Below are positions 38,801 through 46,203 of a DNA stretch of 64,000 nucleotides, piece after piece. The notes beneath the pieces were generated by a model that did not search any database, was not told the DNA's origin, and saw only the letters and a list, made by a program, of their open reading frames with translations. This DNA is from Strongylocentrotus purpuratus (taxonomy: Eukaryota > Echinodermata > Echinoidea > Camarodonta > Strongylocentrotidae). Position numbers and translations under genes: made by a program. Every line of letters begins with the position of its first letter. Position 1 is the stretch's first letter. The stretch spans positions 16,465,633-16,529,632 of the forward strand of contig NW_022145611.1 of NCBI RefSeq assembly GCF_000002235.5, in the 5' to 3' direction.

Positions 38801-41800
38801 TCCATATTTTTATTTTATAAACTCCTACATTTGGAAATCTTTTTGTAAGGGTTACACAACAATGACAGATAAATTGATGTACTTGTCGTAGGCTCAGAGC
38901 ATTATCACACACAATTTCTTTTCTTGTTGTTAACAAATCAAGCAAACCGATTATGACCACTTCTTAGCATGCATGATGGGTAAAGCGATAAGTTTGTTTT
39001 GATGCATCCTTCGCCCGAGCAAGACCCTGAACGACGTCGTCGTAGGGCGTTGCTATTTATGGAAGCTACTTTTCTGCGAGTCAGGTTTCTATTCTGAGAT
39101 CAACATCAACAAATTTCTAGCCTGAAACCCACTTGAAATCTCAAACGGATGACGGGCAAGTTGTTTTCATCTCCCGTCTGGTTGCTACGACGTCCAGAGG
39201 GGGTTTGCACAGTCCAATATTTTCAAGGAAATAGTTTTCGTGAACAAAATGTTCTCGAAGATTGCAGGCATTGCATGACGCCATTTTCAAAACTCTCATA
39301 CAGTGGATGTTTTATTATTGCTATAAAACTGTTAGGAGTCAATCTGCATGCTTAATATGCACACTTCTGTAAAGACACAAATAAATGCTCCCTCAAAAAG
39401 AACCAGCTGACGAGCAAACATGTTTTGTCAAAAATGCTGTTGACTTTTTTTTTTTGGAGCATTTTTTCTTCTTCATTCGTATAAAAAGGACTCCACGAGA
39501 AATCCAGTTAGAAAATTTCAACCATTTTCATGAATCCAGGATCAGCTTAAATGTGAAAAAGGTTTCAATAAGAAATCCAGTTGGAGAATGTTACCCAGCA
39601 TTCTCTTGATTCCAGGATCTGCTTAAATATGAAAAAGGTCTCAATAATCCAGTTAGCGATTTTAACCATTCTCATGAATCCAGGATCTGCTTAAATGTGA
39701 AAAAGGTCTCAACTAAAAATTGAGTTAGAGAATTTTAACCTTTCTCATAAATCCAGAATCTCCTTATATGTGAAAGAGGTCTCATTAAGAAATCCAGGTA
39801 GAGAATTTTAACCATTTTCGTGAATCCAGGATCTGCTTAAATGTGAAAAAGGTCTCAATATAAAATCTAGGTAGAGATCTCTTTTTCCCCAAGTAATTTG
39901 GGCTTTCGGTCTTGATTTTTTCATTGCATTTTCTGAGACTGCAGAGCCACTCGCAACATGAAGCTAATTCCAATCTCACACAATCTCTGTAATAAATATA
40001 TTGATAATCTAATCCTCGTTAACCTTTACAGCTGACAAAAACACGAGGTAAAATGGCTTACAATGGTTCTTCTTGTTTATCAGTACAGAATCAGGATTCT
40101 GATTATTTTCCTTGTACGGTAAATTAGATATCGTCAGGTACCTTACATAATCACTACTAGAATCTTTAACAGAATCCCCCTGGCAAATTAAGGAACTTTC
40201 TAACGAAGACATACACCTAAATAAAGATGCACATGCGTTCAAGTATAAACAGAAGAAGAAAAGCCCAGGAAAGCCACCTGAGCTACATTTGCAATTACAG
40301 CTAATCTTGAGCTGTCGTATTAGAATTCCATCTTGCGAGAAACTGACTCGGAGTATATCCGAATAGTTTTTTTTTTTACCCTGAACCAGGTGGGTTGCTT
40401 AGACCAACACAATAGAGACAAAATAACTAAATCCTGTTTGAAATCAGATTCAATGAATAGCGAGGCTCACATTTGCATTGATGAGGCCAGGTGTCAGTTT
40501 GCAGGCACAAACTCCTTGTTAGTATAAAAATCAACCTTAAACAGGGAGATGGGAGGGATTCTCCCTGCCTTAAACAAGGGAAACGCTCTAGGCGGTTTCG
40601 TCTGCATTACACAATTCGATATGATGAAAAATTGATGTTGGGACATCATTTATAGGCAGGGTGGCCCATTAGCAGGCCCCCTAAAATGAAATCCTCTGAA
40701 TATAATCAGCACTTTGAAGTGAATATTGACTAAGAATCATCAGAAGATTTATTTACTACTACTTGTACCAAGATTGATAAATTTAATGAAATATGTACAA
40801 ATAACAAAAAAATATTTATTTATTCTCATATTAAGTTGTTAAAACATTATCCATTATCCTGAAATGACCTTTGACCTTGACTTAGTGACCTGGAATTTGT
40901 GTCATATGATTTGTGATATTTAATAACTCATGGGGAAAACGTTTCATGGAATTTCAACATTCACTTATGAAATTATGTTAAAAATTCATTAAAATACAGT
41001 TAAGTTTATTTATTCTCATATTAAGTTGTAAAAACATTATCCAAGTCAATGACCTGAAATGACCTTTGACCTTGACTAAGTGACCTGAAATTTTACTCAC
41101 ATCATTGCGGATACTTGATAATCCTTTAGTCTTAAGTTTTATTGAATGAGAATTTATACTTTAAAAAATTATGTTAAAAATTCAAACACTTAACCTAAGG
41201 TTACGTTTTTGATGTTGCCGCCGCCGTCGCCACTGCCAAAGCAGCTCCTATGTATTTGGTTAAAAATTGACAAATAATTCAAATTTGTCAGCAGGCATAT
41301 TCACTTCTTGATTTTCAGTACAAGAGATGTTTTTTTCTTTTTCTTTTCATTTCATTTCATTTCATGACATAATTCCGGTGGGGGGGGGGGGGGCAGCACA
41401 TATCTTCAATAAAATATACTGCAATTTATTTGCAGTTCAAATGAAAATAATAACTTGTTTAAATGACACATTAAAAACCTGACTAAGCCCAATATTCATG
41501 GTATTGCTGCTCATAAAAGATGACATTTCCATCCAAAGAATTTGGAAAGAAACTCATTTGCGCAACTTTTGCCACAAAATTCAAGTACATCACCATGGCG
41601 ACCCGGAAAGACATGAAAGAATTCAAGTGCTGGGGAAAATGATGATTTTGTGAATAAAGAAATGGAGCTCATGAAGGGAAAACGGTGGAAACATTTCTCT
41701 GTGTTCGAGATATTAAAATGTCGGGTACTTTGCTCTAATAAATAAGTGCTCCACTTTCTACATTTTCAAGATCTAAAGAACGGTCTGAAAGGAGATGCAG

Positions 41801-44800
41801 GTATCCACAATTCTTAACGTTCCATTCTTGCTCGGAAGAAAAGCGACTTTATGTGTAGTAGTCTGTGTCCTTGTTAGCAATTACAACAAAATAAAAAAGA
41901 AAGAAAAAAGCAGGGCATGTTTGAAATGTCAGATGAATGTCAGAGGATGAGAAAATTGCAATCAGACTGGGTGGGTCTACTTGCATTTTACTGTAACATA
42001 ATGAAGTAGGATGCAAATGATTGTGGTCATAGATATTTCTGTTCGCTAGCGGGGTGCAAGATCGATGATGTCTGTGATTTTCTATCAAAATTGGTACACA
42101 AATACATGAAATAACAACTCAGTGAATAAAAGTAATGAAAACTGGCTCCAAAATTTCTGATAATAAAGCACAAATTATGAACTGAAACTCTTGCAAGCAG
42201 ATGAAGAAGAAAAAAGAGAAAGTAAAAATGGAATTATACATGTACCTGACAGAAAAATACCTTATAAAATGTATCATAATATAATGACAGGTATACAATA
42301 GTATGTACAAGAAACTAGACTAGACATATTTCAATATATTATCCACTTGGAGTTAGAAGAGTGTTCACTTATATACTTCAAAACAGAGCAAATTATATAG
42401 AAAAATATGTTATGGAATAAAACATCAAAATCAGATTATTATAAAAAATGATTGTTGAAGTATTTGCAGATACTTCTCCTTGTTGGGTCTGCTGACAGCT
42501 AGAAGGGTGTTAACTTAACTCTATTGATTAATGTCCTTACAGCTCTTAGCAGACACATTATTTTGTAATTTGACAATTTTGAAAAGGATATAGAATCTTG
42601 AACTGCTTTCCCAGTTCTTCTGATGTCATGATCCATTTGTGCATGAGAAACAGGACCCTCGGAAATGCCGTCTCCTCCACTAACGAACCATGCTCATCTG
42701 AAAAGACAAAAACAAACAAACAGACACACCCATTTTTAATGAGAGAATCGCAATGGGTATATTGGTATAATCCCTCAATTTTTAGATATTAACTATGATA
42801 CATACAAAATGATACATACAAATAGATATTTGGTTTTAAACAAACCGGTATAATAATTCGTCTGCAATATACACTTTTATCCAATTTACTCTCAGACTGC
42901 CTAAAACTGTAAACATATTTTAATCCGTTGTTTCATTAGGTCATTAGTGTTCCCTTCTTTTATATATATTTTTTTAATACAAGTTCATGCCCTTGCCAAT
43001 TTTTTGACTTGGGTCTTTTTCTCCAAAGTAATGTGCAATATCTAATTCGAAATTACACTATATTGTTATGTAAATACTCATTTTAATTTTATTTGAACAA
43101 CTTTCTCGATCTAGATGACTGCTGTCATTACATTTATATTAAAGGGAAAACGGAATCTCTATTCATTTTGACTTTTACGGTTTAATTTCATCCCATCCCA
43201 TAGGTTTTTTTTTAATGCTTAATTTCATTTTTTGTAATAGAAATGTTTGTTTAGCAATTGTTAAATACTTTCTCAACTCTTTCACTCAAACAACTTCCTT
43301 TTTTCTTCTCCATTCTCTCCTTCCCACCGTCTTGGTTCTTCAACATGAAAGTATATTATAACATTACTGTATAACTTTGTTTCGCAATTTCGATTTCATC
43401 TTACAATGACTTACAATATGTATTTTAGTTTTGTATATGTTTATATCTCTCTATATTTTTAATTTGTTTGTAAATTGAACATTTTCAGCCGGCGAGCTGC
43501 TTGTTTGATGTGATTTCTCAATAAACCAAACCAAAAAAAAACATATATAAGAGGATTAAAAGGCCAACAACAACAACAATACTAATATAGATGCTGCTTA
43601 ATATAATATATATGATTTGTATGGCCTCTAATCCACTTGAAATCAATGCAGTAGTGCAAAAGATGATACTAAATAAAAGCACTATACATAAAAGTAACAC
43701 TCGAGTACGATACAACATATAAAAAAAAAGGGAAAATAAGAATGGAGAGCACAACTAATTATAGGCCGATTCATACAGATTTTTTGTAAAGATTATTTTA
43801 ACACTTCAACTGATCTGTTTTTTCTAATAAACAATGAACACAGGCTTTTCATATCATGTGATAACAAATATAATCAGGACAATGTTTGTTTTTTTTTTTT
43901 GGGGGGGGGGGGGGTGGGGTTCTCCAGCTGTATACATCTCATACATGATAAAAATACCTGCAAACCAAATACAACTTTTACAAAAAAATTATACTGCCAG
44001 TGTAAAAAATACCTGGGTAAGGGATAGAAGAGTGATGTAATAGCAAAGCTACGAAAGGATTCTGAACAATTTAAAAAGCTCTTATTATAAAGACAAAGAA
44101 ATACATTTATATTTTTTCTTCCAGGGAATCTCAATTTTATGATGCTGAACCAAAAAATGCACTCATGATTTTTTTTTGTTCACTGGATAATTGCCTGTGT
44201 AAGGATACTCCTTGTGTAGTAAATGTAAATTAAACATTTCAAACATAGATAATACATATCACTGAAATAAAAATGAATGGATGCAGAGCGAGATAGTGCC
44301 CCCATTACTAGTATTCCCTTTATCATAGCTTAATCATCCAAAGAGTCATTTAGACAAATTAATCATCGCGCATCAGCCAGACAGTCCTCGTTTGATAAGA
44401 CACATCGCTAACGTGCTGGTCGACCTCATCAGTACAGACGTGCGGCGTGGATGGAGCCTCAAATCTGTGCCTCGCTCATGCCCTGGATAGCCAACAATAA
44501 GCGTCCATCATCGCTCCGACGCTGACAGAGTCACGTATTTGATCGCTCGTCATCTCTTAATGACTCGTAATAACTATTTGATTAAGGCGCTGATATTAAT
44601 TGATCATGGAATACATTTGGAGCGACGTAAATCAGCCATCAGTAAGGCAGTTTAATAGTGGTTGACAGAGTATACTATTGCCTGGCAAGGGGAAGGATAT
44701 TGACGGAGAGAGAAGCTAGAAATAAATTTAAGATAAATATGATTCTGACTTATTTAATTAAATTACATTTACATTCAAACCTGTCTATTAAGGTCACACA

Positions 44801-45691
44801 AGGTAAATTTAACAGTTGCAAACTGCAGACAGGTGGCCTTTCTAGACAACACTTTCAGCATATATTTCTAGCTAGAGAGATAGAACATGTATAAATGACT
44901 ACGGTAAACACTGATGTGGAAAATCTAGTGAAAATCCTCCATTTTAGTCATTTTAAGTCATGCAGTAAAAAGATCTTCATTCAAACATACATAGTTTGCT
45001 ATATCATATGTCAAACTATTATTTAGACAATACATTTTGTCTGTTCAGAGCCATAAAGGCATTAACTCTTTGTTTAATACAGTATTATATGTTTAATGTT
45101 AATGACCTTTTGCCTCCAAACAGATCATTTAATCATGAATTACAAATATATACATTTAACAACTGAATTATTCATAACCCTTGTAAATTTGATGCTTTTG
45201 TGTTTTTTGTAACTATAAAATGAAAGGTTGACTGGTTGAATAAGGGCCTTTGATAAATACTTTTACATATGTAAGCTTTAATATGTCACATTCTCTAGAA
45301 TCACAATCAGGACAAATCTATTGTTCACTACATTAAAAATTACAAAACTTGGTAAAGGTCTGAATAATTTAGTTGTTCACTGTAAATTCTATTTTCAGTA
45401 AGCATGCAATATGAAAGTATTTGTAGACACATGTATAGTTCTATAAAATTATGCGAAAATTCCACTATCACTCGTTGTGGTTTTGTCTCATCATAAAGTA
45501 AAACAGTGTGTTTCCATGAGTTTTGTTTTAACAAGGAGAAAATGCTGCCAACTGAAGGATTTCAGTTCAACAGTGATTTAATCTTTACAGTGGTTTACAG
45601 ATTAAGTGCATTTCCTTTAATCCAGAGTGGACATAATCACACAATCAGGAGAGAGAGAGGGAGGGAGAGAGAAGAGACAGAGAGAAAGAGT

Positions 45692-45729
<38 letters not shown>

Positions 45730-46154
45730 CAAAGCGTTCGATACATTTTATAATGGAACTCATAATTTTACAGTCAAGGTTACATTCACATCTCAATCTC
45801 AAATGAATGTACAATTTAATCATTTGATTTATACATTTATCTAATGTAATTTATCCAGGGTAGCTTTATTGGCATTTCATAGCACTTTTATCCTAAGGAA
45901 GCCCTGGAATCTCTCATGGCAACACTATTTTGGGGTGTGGTTTTATCATAGTGTTTTTTTGTTCTGGTCTCGTTGATGTACCAAATTGCATCAAATCCAC
46001 GAATTACAAAATTCTTGAATTTATATTACAATATTTGAATATGGGTAAAACTGTAACTTTCTAAAAACACTAAATTACGCCTCTAGCTCTCTCTTTCTTT
46101 CTTTCTTTCTTTTTTTCTCTCTCTCTCTCCTCTCTTTCTTTCTCTGTCTCTCTC

Positions 46155-46203
<49 letters not shown>

